Assembly: GCA_965644295.1 (NCBI GenBank)
Contig: CBFFRP010000259.1
Span: 1-64,000, forward strand
DNA: 64,000 nt
Direction of reading: 5' to 3'
DNA from: Paraphysomonas bandaiensis
Lineage: Eukaryota; Chrysophyceae
The notes below the pieces were generated by a model, which was not told where the DNA came from, ran no database searches, and saw nothing but the letters and a program-made list of their open reading frames with translations. The number at the start of each line of letters is the position of its first letter. The stretch's first letter is position 1. Below, piece after piece: positions 1 through 8,816 of the stretch. The position numbers and the translations under genes were made by a program.

Positions 1-45
1 ACACAAAGTCAAATCTATACAACTACCAATTCTCAGGATGTATAC

Positions 46-620
46 CTCTCCCGTCTAGTAAGAGTCTCCTCCACGTTTACATCACCCATATTTTTCAAAT
101 CTTTAGTTTTAAGCATTTTGTTCTGCTTTTTGGCATTAGGGTTCGCAACTTCGAATCCAGCTATAAGACCCTTAGGAGCCGAGTCTTCAACTACTGGCTC
201 CTCCTCTGCTTGCTGTACCAAACATGACAAAATATTAGGCATATCTATAACAGTGTAATATACAGTACATATAAAAGTTTCATATAAAATATAGAATGCC
301 ATACTAATGAGTGTATTACCTTTTTGGATTCTAATCGTGTGGCTCTCTCGAATTCAACTAATTCGTCAATATTCTCTCCCATATCCACATCATCACTATC
401 TTCATCATCTGATTCCGCTCGACGTTGAGCTCTATCATTTAATAAATATACATAATATTAGAATATATATAGTAATATGTATATATAACAGACTAACAGA
501 CCTCAAACGCTGAGCTTCTGATACTTGTTGCTCACGTAATTGTAGCTCTTCAATATTTGCTACAAATAATTTTCCTCTACCACCACCACCTCTTTTTCCT
601 TTTCCTCTACCTCTTCCCAT
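46..620 (-). CDS. PDAP1-like (28 kDa heat- and acid-stable phosphoprotein) family protein, 5' part
   Basis: Three exons are readable on the minus strand: 620-502, 431-320 and 212-46. The frame is kept across both short introns (501-432 and 319-213), and a donor GTATAC at 45 leads out of the window, so the C-terminus is missing. The product starts with a Gly/Arg/Lys-rich MGRGRGKGKR segment, followed by a charged helix with LREQQ, an acidic serine stretch (ESDDEDSDD) and a block GLIAGFEVANPN, which resembles the GLI-IENPN core of PDAP1 proteins. It ends in TRRERE, like the family's LSRREREE. PDAP1 is a conserved, largely disordered cytosolic phosphoprotein, studied as a PDGF-A-associated and translation-linked factor. 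Assignment rests on the order of these motifs; the missing 3' end (the KERYMK region) would settle it. Confidence 0.72.
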
Positions 621-860
621 TATTTTATTGAATTCTATAAAATATAAATATACTTTATATTCACTAATTAATAGTTATATATATACATATGTATGTATAT
701 ACAGCAGGCTGTATGCATATAGCAGGCTCATATGCGATGCCTAGCCTATACATACGATAGAGTTTTTTTGAGGTGGAAAAATATCACTCATCTCCATCCA
801 GCAGGAATATTTGTAGTATATACATGACAAATACAAGAAAATACTGTCAACTGGAAGATA
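621..860. other. Intergenic, upstream of the PDAP1-like gene
   Basis: AT-rich spacer with short repeats of tatgtatgtatata and of the word 'gcaggct'. It presumably contains the minus-strand promoter of the PDAP1-like gene. I see no coding or RNA signal. Confidence 0.5.
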
Positions 861-868
861 TATGTATG

Positions 869-902
<34 letters not shown>

Positions 903-974
903 TGTATGTATGTATGTATGTATGTATGTATGTATGTATGTATGTATGTATGTATGTATGTATGTATGTATGTA
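861..974. repeat. (TATG)n tetranucleotide microsatellite
   Basis: About 28 copies of TATG, nearly perfect after a short degenerate start. It produces spurious open frames of MYVC or HTYI repeats on both strands. It lies 36 bp outside the left end of the 1010-4323 transposon. Confidence 0.95.
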
Positions 975-1009
975 CTGTACGTTTCTGTCAACTTTTATCC
1001 ACGCACTCG

Positions 1010-1163
1010 TTTTTCCACAAAAACACTCTCTCCACACCCATTCCGACGACTCTCCAATTCTGACACGAGCATTCCACAAGCATTCCATTCTACCCCTGGT
1101 GGACTCAAATTATACCCACAACTCCATTACACTGTACAATATGTAACAATATGGCTGCAGCTC
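1010..1163 (+). repeat. Left terminal inverted repeat, 154 bp
   Basis: Exact inverted copy of 4170-4323. It starts tttttccacaaaaacactc and ends in atggctgcagctc, that is with codons 1-4 of the downstream gene. The promoter and 5' leader of the plus-strand gene must lie inside it or just outside. Confidence 0.95.
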
Positions 1164-2692
1164 ATCACCACGATGGTGGCGATATATTCGTGTTTGCTCC
1201 TTCCGAGAATTTGGTGGCCGCTCACCTCCCATCACTCCGCGATGTTGTTCCAGAACACACCGTACTTCACGGTGGGCAGGAAAGGTTCAAATCGAACACA
1301 AGAAATCCACCACAAGATGGTGTGAGGTGTCCTGGGTGTCTTCATCATTATACCATCTGGAAGGGGTTCCTGAAACACGTGCGCGCAAAGAAAGATGTTC
1401 GACGGCTACCAATAACAAATGACGAAGAAAGGGACGACGTGTTCTACTGCAAAGCCGCAGAGATGAAAAAAGCAAGTAAAGATGATCGCTTGGAGTGCAC
1501 TCGTTGTCCTGTGTGCATGTCGAGTGCGGAGTTGCAAGCAGCATTAAGGCACGACTGCCCCATCAGCAACGCCACCACATTCATACCTCCAATGGGCAGG
1601 TGCAAGGGTTGTGATTTAATTGTTAAAGTGAAGTGTAGCTGTCCCGTATGCAATGTGGCGCCCCATAGTGTTGAGTTTAGGATTCAGCCTGATCCGTGGT
1701 CGGATTGTCCCTACCCTAAGTATCCACAGCATGCTGAAGTCATCTCGGAGTACGATAAGAAGCGGCGACAGATTTACATGAATGCACTGGCCGAGCAGAC
1801 TCGAATGAACAGCACTAGAGCGTCTTTTGAGGTCAATAACTTTGCTCTAATTCATTTGAATAAACTCCTGCAAGAGCCGGATGGATACATTGTGCTGTCA
1901 GAGTTGGAGCGCCAAGCACCTGGATTTCTTGAGCGTTGCGGGGCATCAGATGCAGTTATGTCCAGAGTTCGGGAAGAACACCAGAAAGACCAGACGGACC
2001 AACGATCTTTTTTACTTCATCCCCATGCCACCTACCGATTAGTTGAAACCATGAAGAATCTTGAGGCGGCCATTGATATGGATGTTCCGATTAAGTCTTT
2101 GATTGCAACCATTTCCCGACATAATGCTGTGCGCCTATTAACAGAGGAGCAACGAAAGGCACTGGACGATGCATCTGCGCGCGCGGTTGCTTCGGCTCCA
2201 CCGGAATATGTGGAGGGAGTTACAGACATTCCTAATGCAGACGATGGGTTGGCTGCCAAAAGACGCCGCATGGAGGAGAACGGTTGTGCTCCAACCAGTG
2301 CCCCTGAGCTGAGTGCAGTTGAACTCCAGGCCCGTGAGGAGACTGTGACTTTCCTGACATTCTTCAGACAACAGTTGTACGCTCACTTTGTTGCTTTAAA
2401 TATAGGAAGAGAGGCCCAGGTGTTATATGAGGACTGCAAAGAAACAATCGCACGGCTCCTCACCATCAGTGTCTCAGAAAACAAGCGGCTTGCGGACAGA
2501 ATTTTTTCCCTGCTACATCCAGTGTCGGCTCCACTGTCGCCAAATAACGCGTACAGTCACGATACAGAGATGGACTTGAAAGGTTGTGTGGCTGCTGTCA
2601 ATGCGGTGGTGGTTGTGTTGAGGCCTGATTTAGTTCATGATTTGAATGAGCTGAAGCTGGAGCCCACTTCAGATGGCACTTTCCCGGAGTAG
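1151..2692 (+). CDS. Transposon-borne protein with N-terminal Cys/His zinc-binding motifs, unknown function
   Basis: Uninterrupted 513-residue frame. The N-terminal third has Cys/His pairs that could bind zinc: CPGCLHHY with a later H at about residues 60-75, CTRCPVC near 117-122, and a CKGC/CSCPVC cluster near 150-170. The middle and C-terminal parts look helical and charged, and a basic KRRRME stretch near residue 378 could be a nuclear localisation signal. I recognise no known domain beyond the zinc-like motifs. It lies within the same TIRs as the transposase, converges on it, and shares its first four residues MAAA because both starts are in the repeat. By position it could be a second transposition protein (a DNA-binding or regulatory subunit) or a captured host gene. 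The start at 1151 is chosen because it mirrors the transposase start exactly. Confidence 0.8.
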   Translation: MAAAHHHDGGDIFVFAPSENLVAAHLPSLRDVVPEHTVLHGGQERFKSNTRNPPQDGVRCPGCLHHYTIWKGFLKHVRAKKDVRRLPITNDEERDDVFYCKAAEMKKASKDDRLECTRCPVCMSSAELQAALRHDCPISNATTFIPPMGRCKGCDLIVKVKCSCPVCNVAPHSVEFRIQPDPWSDCPYPKYPQHAEVISEYDKKRRQIYMNALAEQTRMNSTRASFEVNNFALIHLNKLLQEPDGYIVLSELERQAPGFLERCGASDAVMSRVREEHQKDQTDQRSFLLHPHATYRLVETMKNLEAAIDMDVPIKSLIATISRHNAVRLLTEEQRKALDDASARAVASAPPEYVEGVTDIPNADDGLAAKRRRMEENGCAPTSAPELSAVELQAREETVTFLTFFRQQLYAHFVALNIGREAQVLYEDCKETIARLLTISVSENKRLADRIFSLLHPVSAPLSPNNAYSHDTEMDLKGCVAAVNAVVVVLRPDLVHDLNELKLEPTSDGTFPE

Positions 2693-3225
2693 ACCCTTAG
2701 CATTGTGTCTTTTCTTTTTATAAATTAGTTTGTTTTCATATTATAGCCTGCTGATTCCAGATATAGCCTTTTATTATTATTGCTTTTCGCTGTTATTATT
2801 ATTCAATCGTTGTCAAGAAGTTTTATATAAATTTTATTATTGTTAATTAATGTATTAAGTATTAATCATATTATGTCATCACTAGAACTGTGTAATAATC
2901 ACACATTCACCCAAATTTTTAATGGGCTCATTTTGAGCCCAAATTACACAAGCTTACTCTCATCACTATTGCCGTGAGCACTACGCTTTCAATTTCGTAT
3001 GAAACTAGTAACATATCATATAATTACAATGTGAAAAGTGAAAAGCATTCCACCGACATATAGCTAATAATATTTTAAACAGATTAATATCATTTGCAAG
3101 GTATTGCAATATACTGTTCCAAATTACTTAAGAATAATAATTTAGAATAGTTAAGAATAAATAACCAGATTAATAAATACTAAGTGCAGCGCAGTCACAA
3201 CGTGCACTACAACCACATAGCACCC
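2693..3225. other. Spacer between the two convergent transposon genes
   Basis: AT-rich region holding the 3' ends of both element genes. A short palindrome around 2921-2941 (tgggctcattttgagccca) lies here and could form a hairpin. No other gene seen. Confidence 0.5.
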
Positions 3226-4182
3226 CTATGATTGTTCACCGCGGTAAGGTGTGTACGGATACGTCGGGACATAAAAGTGTGCAGCAGCCATATACTGTTT
3301 GACGTCAAACCTACTAATTGTATCCAAAGCCGTCCTTAACCAAAACTTTAATGAATTGGGCGTGACTTGTGGACTATGCTCTTGAAGAAACTTGTCCACA
3401 TAACTGAATACCCATTCCACTGGTGCAAAGGTAGGGGACGAAGCAGGACGAAACACAACATAATGTCCAGCATCCGTTAGAGCTTTGACCACAACTCCAA
3501 AATGAGCACTCAAGCGATCCATTGTAATGACACGTCTCCCAGTACCCTCAAGACTGGGAATTAACAGGTACACAACAAAGTGGTAGAATACCTCCGAAGT
3601 TGTGCCATGTGGATAAAATATGTTGTTGATCACACCTTTGCGAGCGTCGATAGCAACTAGCAATGAGTAGTGGGGCAGCATGCGGGCTTTGTTTCCAATA
3701 GAACTGCTTGAGGTGCTCCCAAGAGAGTGACCACAGACACGCCGTGAATTGGAAACGTAAAAGCCGCTTTCGTCTAGGTCCACAATGTCCCGATAATAAA
3801 CCCCAAGCACACCCGGTCGCAGTGAATGATCAGGCGGATTGACCCAAAATGCCACTCTATCATTCTCGTCAAGATACTTGGCGATGTACTTCATATGCTT
3901 TTTCTTGAAACCAAGTCGGAGGAGTGCTCTGCACACTGTGGATCGGCTCACAGTCACGTTGCAAACAATTCTCAGAAACTCTGCGCATTCAAGCAGAGTG
4001 GTATCCTTAAAACAACATTTGTACCAAAACAATACTGTATATTGATGCCTAGACAAACCATGTTGTGATATTCCTTCCTCTGCCTCAACAGGCTCATGCT
4101 CAACAAGTCTGTGATCAATTCGAAACACCGGATGATCATAAATGAAGTCTTCAGAAAGATCCAATACAGGAGCTGCAGCCAT
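3226..4182 (-). CDS. IS630/Tc1-mariner-like DDE transposase
   Basis: Intact 318-residue frame. The N-terminal part has a helix-turn-helix-like segment (residues 45-95, including VSRSTVCRALLRLGFKKK), as in IS630/Tc1 transposases. The catalytic triad is visible: D in VDLDESGFY (about residue 138), D in ITMDRLSAHF (about 219), and E in PTFAPVEWVF (about 253), with 33 residues between the last two. The FAPVEW motif corresponds to the NPIE/W motif of the superfamily, and the DESG motif to the usual DE(S/T). Nothing appears broken, so the protein may be active. The ATG lies inside the right TIR and the first four codons equal those of the partner gene. The length is normal for this superfamily. Confidence 0.88.
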   Translation of the reverse strand: MAAAPVLDLSEDFIYDHPVFRIDHRLVEHEPVEAEEGISQHGLSRHQYTVLFWYKCCFKDTTLLECAEFLRIVCNVTVSRSTVCRALLRLGFKKKHMKYIAKYLDENDRVAFWVNPPDHSLRPGVLGVYYRDIVDLDESGFYVSNSRRVCGHSLGSTSSSSIGNKARMLPHYSLLVAIDARKGVINNIFYPHGTTSEVFYHFVVYLLIPSLEGTGRRVITMDRLSAHFGVVVKALTDAGHYVVFRPASSPTFAPVEWVFSYVDKFLQEHSPQVTPNSLKFWLRTALDTISRFDVKQYMAAAHFYVPTYPYTPYRGEQS

Positions 4183-4323
4183 ATTGTTACATATTGTACA
4201 GTGTAATGGAGTTGTGGGTATAATTTGAGTCCACCAGGGGTAGAATGGAATGCTTGTGGAATGCTCGTGTCAGAATTGGAGAGTCGTCGGAATGGGTGTG
4301 GAGAGAGTGTTTTTGTGGAAAAA
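4170..4323 (-). repeat. Right terminal inverted repeat, 154 bp
   Basis: Exact inverted copy of 1010-1163. It contains the minus-strand start codon of the transposase at 4182. Confidence 0.95.
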
Positions 4324-4331
4324 TTATTTAG

Positions 4332-4360
4332 CCCGCACCGCAGGTGCGGGATCCCGCACC
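4332..4360. repeat. GC-rich hairpin with an extra half-arm next to the transposon end
   Basis: CCCGCACC and GGTGCGGG pair perfectly around a 3-base loop (4332-4350), and a third CCCGCACC follows at 4353-4360. It stands out in AT-rich surroundings and lies 9 bp outside the right TIR. It may be a terminal structure of the neighbouring Crypton-like element. Confidence 0.6.
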
Positions 4361-4543
4361 CTTGTTTTTACACAAAGGCCGCACAGCAAGTGCGCCCATC
4401 GAGTGATCCAATCAGCAGAGTGCATCATAGCATAGTGCATCATATCACATGCATCGAGTATATGTATATAGTAATATGACGAGGCAGCCATATGCAGCAG
4501 ATACACGTTAATGAGTGCTTGAATGATAGGTGATAACATGTTG

Positions 4544-5717
4544 CTACCATCTTATTTCATGAAACTGTGAGATGAGATATGCAGTTACTGGACGAGGTTT
4601 ATAAGGCTGTATGGAGAGGAACTGTGAAGGGCTGTATATTATGGTATGAAGTGATTTGATAAGACCCTTGCCTGTTGTTTCCTTTGTAACTCCAGGTACC
4701 TTCCCGATCATTTGTTTTAGTAGCTTAGAAACAAATTGACTAGCGCTTGATGTAGTCAATGCTAGATCTGGAAAGACGAAGTCACCGTTGAGATCTGCTG
4801 CAGTACAGGACATCCAGTACATTGAATAAGCGAAGAAAACACAAGTCTCTAGACAAGAGTAGTCGGGAAAAAAGTTCATTGTTTTGATAGAAGCCACCTT
4901 CAATTCTGTCCAATCAAACGTTAAGTATCCATCGCAGTGCCACATTGCATTATTATACGAAGCAAACATTGCTTCAGACACCCGACCAACAGCAGCAAAC
5001 GTGAAAACCAAATAGAGATTGTACAATGAATACTTCTTCACTTCTAAATAAAGTTTATTAGCATACAGTAAATCATAGATATGTGAAGTATGTCCACTTA
5101 CCGGAGAAATCAGATGCCCGATGTATAATGTATTCACCTATGCGCTTCATTAGTTCTTTCCCCACTGGACTTGTTTTCTCTGATATACGCACTCCTTGTG
5201 CGATACACCGCTTGATAATATGCTTTGATACTGCCGCTCTCACATCTTTGTACCACAGCTCATTGGAGCTGCTTAATAACTCATTTCTTTTAAATCGCTT
5301 CGTCAGCGCAGTCTTCGTGTCTGACAAATACTGCCAAGCAGTACCTAGGGTCAAAGGCTTCTTCGTTGTTCCATGGACGGCGTGATCGATCAAAAAGCCA
5401 CCGAAACATTGAAATAGTTCTACATTTATATCACTGTCTATGAGTTCCTTATACCTCTTCTTCCCGTCGAACCGCATCTCCAAGTACTTCGCAAACTGAG
5501 CTAACGCAGAGGAGTTACGATTTTTGGTTTCCCCATCACCGACTTTTCTAATGCCCCCTGTGGTAGTTGATTCCGTGGTAGTTGATTCCGTGGTAGTTGA
5601 TTCCGTGGTAGTTGATTCCGTGGTAGTTGATTCCATGCTACTATGATATGTTCTCGCTGTTATTATGTTCTGTATGTATGATACCATGCTGTGATGAGAG
5701 AGCTCCTCCTTCAACAC
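4544..5717 (-). CDS. Crypton-type tyrosine recombinase, probably 3'-incomplete
   Basis: Two exons, 5717-5102 and 5043-4544, join in frame across a 58-bp intron with donor GTAAGT, branch-like TGCTAAT and acceptor TTTAG. The start may be 5717, or 5633, just before a run of five ESTTT repeats. Exon 1 holds a SAM-like/core-binding helical region (about residues 70-205). Exon 2 begins the catalytic domain with VGRVSEAMF, where the Arg would be the first catalytic residue. A beta-sheet segment follows ending in MNFFPDYSCLE, which resembles the MPFFPD block I know from Crypton-like recombinases of protists. The downstream H-x-x-R and nucleophilic Tyr are not visible before the stop at 4544, so the gene is truncated or has further unrecognised exons. 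No ends of a complete element were found. Confidence 0.55.
5561..5635. repeat. Five 15-bp tandem repeats (ESTTT coding)
   Basis: Unit tggtagttgattccg, five copies with no variation except at the last base. On the minus strand it encodes a Thr/Ser/Glu repeat at the N-terminus of the Crypton-like protein. Confidence 0.9.
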
Positions 5718-5985
5718 CCACCTCCCTGGATCTATTACTCACCAGCAACACCATACATACCACTGGTCACTCATCATCACCACTTATATAGTTCCACACC
5801 ATTATGGTGCGGGCTTGAGTACGGTACCTTCCACATTTTACAGAAAAAAATAAATTGCCGCCATCCTTTAATCTGAGGGTGTGGGGAATAGTGAGTGGTG
5901 ATGATGAGTGAGAACTTTTCTCGTTTTTCTGGACTTGTCTGGTAGGATTCAGTGGTTCGAATTCTGACATGTGGGTGGCGCACGT
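5718..5985. other. Spacer between Crypton-like gene and copia remnant
   Basis: Contains an imperfect inverted repeat: gtcactcatcatcaccactta (5766-5786) against gtgagtggtgatgatgagtg near 5890. This could be a small fold-back element. No coding signal. Confidence 0.4.
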
Positions 5986-6335
5986 CGGTCTACGACTGTA
6001 TATATAGTGCTTGCTGCTGGTGGACCCCTCTTCTTGCACTCCATATTACAGGATACTGTCTCAACTTCAGGCCATGTATGCTGGCATTCAAGAACTGCTC
6101 TGGCTTCGGGGGTTGTTGACCGAATGAGGACTTCGTTTACGCGATCCCACACAACTTTTCATGGATAGCCAGAGTGATAGTGACTCACATTGAGATCAAG
6201 TACCATTGGGTTCGTGAACACGTAGATCCTGATGGTCCATTTAACACTGCTATATTGTACCACGTTTGGACTGATGATCAGACTGCAGACATATTTACGA
6301 AATCCTTGTGTGGTGTGACTTATGAGAAACACTAG
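5986..6335 (+). pseudogene. Decayed Ty1/copia RNase H domain (3' end of pol)
   Basis: Three plus-strand frames read in succession as the end of a copia polyprotein. The first (from 5986) gives RSTTVYIVLAAGG...QDTVSTS. A shifted frame gives AGIQELLWLRGLLTE, then an in-frame stop, then LFMDSQS. The last block from about 6180 gives IEIKYHWVREHV...DDQTADIFTKSL and a stop at 6335. The order and motifs match the RNase H end of the intact element at 25901-30418, but the sequence is clearly divergent, so this is an old copy of another lineage. At least one frameshift and one internal stop make it non-functional. No LTR was identified next to it. Confidence 0.85.
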
Positions 6336-6439
6336 AAGAGTTGTCTTTCGATCCTTGCACCTCACATAATACTGCACTCAATTGCAAGTATATAGAATCT
6401 TCAGATCTCAACATACACGCCAGTATACATACTACATAC

Positions 6440-8145
6440 CAGGGATAGGGAACAATATATTGCAATACTATTGTTAGGTAGCGTTACATCAATAGTATTG
6501 ATGGATTTTTTAAACCGGCCCTACAATACTATTGCAATATATTGCAATATATTAGTATGACTAATCAGTAAGTAAACACATCCGTAGTTTTCATTTTTAG
6601 TACTTGCCATATTTTATAAGGTCTAAGAAACCCACTACTCTTAACTAATTAAAAGTTTCCTCATACTCATCCTCTGAGCCATCATCGGTGACATCATCAT
6701 CACCATATTCATTCAATATTGATTGAAATATGCTTGCATCCGGCCACAACTGTCGGTTAGCTTTCAGCTTTCAGAAACAACAGCATATTAAGTGTAGTAG
6801 GATGCATACGTTTGCGCAACACTAATATAATCAGTTTTGCTGCGCTGAACAGGCGTTCACACGTATTGGAAGTACATACTACATGACTCGTGCACCTGTA
6901 CTTAGATATTTCAACTTTCCGCTTCTTAAGTTTTTGAGCTGATTGAAGAATTTTTTCCGCATAGCCAACTTCAGCTTCATCATCCTCTGTATTGTTGCAA
7001 TAATCACTGTCTGAACGGAGATATATTCTAACAGCATCTTTCTCAGATCTTGTCAAGTCCAATTCTTCGCCTGCTTGGAGTTTTGCAATTCCATTATCGA
7101 AATTCGGATCATTAACAATGGGACTGTTTTTCTGTAAAGCAGATAGTGGATACTTTGGCCCAAAGTCCCTCAATAAGCCATCAAATATGTTCCGGCATTG
7201 ACTTGATCCTCCAGTTTGAAGCAATTTCGAGACGCTTTCAAACTTCCTCAGGTCGTCTACAAGGGCGATTATTTCGGTATTCTGTCGAGGAGTAGGAATC
7301 ATATCAGTAACTGCAAGCGGTAAGTCTTCAATTCTTAATACATGATCTTTTATACGCATCCACTTTACGAGAACCTGAAACATAGAAGACCATCTTGTGA
7401 CATTTACCCTTTCTGGTAGCAGACTGGTTTGGCCACGTAGCAATGCAGCATTCTTAATCTGCTTCAACTTCCCCATTAGTAGGTCTACTTTGCGAATAAG
7501 AGGCCTAATGCCTTCGTCAGATCTTGTCACATCTCCTTGGTTATTCCTCTTCTCTTTGCTGCCAATGAGTTCATTGACAGCGAGATTTAGTCGGTGAGAT
7601 GCACATCCAACTAGGGGTACACCTAATATATATTATAACATACGACAATTTCACACAAGTAATACGGTGTTACCAGAATCAGTAGCCAATTTTCTGTTTG
7701 TAGCACAGTTATCTCCAAGATAAAACTCAACAATGTCGCAAACATTGTCAGCGTTAACCTCAACTCCAAATTTATTGAGAACTTCTACGACAGTATCAAA
7801 CCAATCCGCAGCAGTGAATCCGTAGAATTTCTCTTCATCAGGTAGATCTTCATCGAAAACAGTGTTGTCATCAATATCCTCTTGCACATAAAAAATAGAA
7901 AATAATATCAAAAATAGGCATGTTTTCTTATTTTCCGGATATTTGTATACAGAGGCGTATATTTTGCACCATACAGTTAAGGATCTTTTCTTATATGCCT
8001 ATCATAATATTGATTGCAATATATTGCAATAGTATTGTGAGCTCTATTAACAGAAACACTATTGATGGAATATTTGACCAGTCCACCAATCAATATATTT
8101 TACAATATATTACAATATATTGCAATATATTGTTCCCTATCCCTG
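6440..8145 (-). mobile_element. hAT transposon (1.7 kb) with 8-bp target duplication
   Basis: Both ends carry CAGGGATAGGGAAC as inverted repeats, identical for about 28 bp and running on into ATATATTGCAATA motifs. Directly outside, ctacatac occurs at 6432-6439 and at 8146-8153: an exact 8-bp target site duplication, diagnostic for hAT together with the CAGGG end. The interior encodes the C-terminal two thirds of a hAT transposase on the minus strand. Subterminal TTGCAATA/TATTGCAA words recur many times near both ends and are likely transposase-binding sites. Confidence 0.93.
6757..7911 (-). CDS. hAT transposase, N-terminally incomplete
   Basis: Two exons are supported, about 7911-7674 and 7622-6757, joined in frame across an intron with donor GTAACA and acceptor ATTAG. 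The joined protein contains GDNCATN (the second acidic residue of the RNase H fold), then VGCASHRLNLAV spanning the junction region, which is the characteristic C-x2-H/LNL block of hAT enzymes. A long helical region follows, then the dimerisation motif SNTCERLFSAAK...RKRMHPTTLNMLLFLKA at the C-terminus. The first catalytic Asp (usually in a TSDGW-like motif) and a BED zinc finger are not seen upstream within the 230 bp left before the element end. The copy is therefore probably an internally deleted derivative that depends on a full-length relative. Confidence 0.85.
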
Positions 8146-8210
8146 CTACATACCATTCATTTTTCTTAGCGCTAATCAGGAAACTCGTACATCGGTGGGA
8201 CTCTCGCTGA

Positions 8211-8560
8211 GTACCTATAGGTACGTACCTATAGGTATACCTATAGGTACTTTTATAATTAAAATCGAAGGTACCTATTAGGTACCTCTGTCTACCTATA
8301 GGTACATTTTTGAGCAATAGGTGGTACCTAAAGGTTTTCGAATAGGTACCACCTATAGCTACCCAGTATACCTATAGGTACCCCCTAATACACGTACCTA
8401 TTCGTCTCCCTATAGGTGGTACCTATGACCTCTAGATTTCCTACTGATAGGTATCCCTATTTATATTAAAATGTACCTATAGGTACTGCCTACATGTATC
8501 AATACTACCTATAGGTACTACCTAAAAATATAATACCAATACTACCTATAGGTACTATAA
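8211..8560. repeat. Left subterminal palindrome cluster (acctataggt)
   Basis: At least eight full copies of the palindrome tacctataggta, plus variants such as acctattaggt, in 350 bp. Likely transposase-binding sites, mirrored by the cluster at 14235-14527. Confidence 0.9.
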
Positions 8561-8816
8561 TTAGCAATAATAAACACAGTATAATATATATATTGCAAAG
8601 TAGAAAAAGCAAGCAATGCAGATCTGTAATCATGAATGAGTAGACAAACTATGTATTCAATTAATATAGACGGCATTAACATAGTTCGAAGTAAAAATTA
8701 ACGGCAATTACTACTTAGAACCTACAAAATACATACCACGACAAATTTGAACCACATCGTAAGCTAGCTCCCAATCACCTGCTAAGAAGTAGAAGCATTG
8801 TGCACTTCAGAAGCCT

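Larger units (their letters stand above)
1010..4323. mobile_element. Two-gene DNA transposon of the IS630/Tc1 supergroup with 154-bp perfect TIRs
   Basis: Bases 1010-1163 and 4170-4323 are reverse complements with no mismatch or gap that I can find. They enclose two convergent genes, an unknown zinc-binding protein (1151-2692) and a DDE transposase (3226-4182). Both start inside the repeats and share their first four codons. The full identity of the repeats suggests recent movement. The bases just outside are ...cactcg on the left and ttattta on the right, so there is no obvious TA duplication; the true ends may differ by a few bases or the target copy has decayed. Length 3314 bp. Confidence 0.9.

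Noticed and set aside
1010-4323. TA target duplication for the IS630/Tc1-like element
   Set aside because: The bases outside the 154-bp repeats do not match each other, so I do not claim a duplication.
4324-4539. 71-residue minus-strand frame as a last exon of the Crypton-like gene
   Set aside because: It lacks the expected H-x-x-R and Tyr pattern and no splice pair joins it convincingly.
8211-8560. Palindrome cluster considered as a replication origin or operator array
   Set aside because: The same cluster occurs inside the opposite end of the same element and in its MITE, so subterminal transposase sites explain it better.
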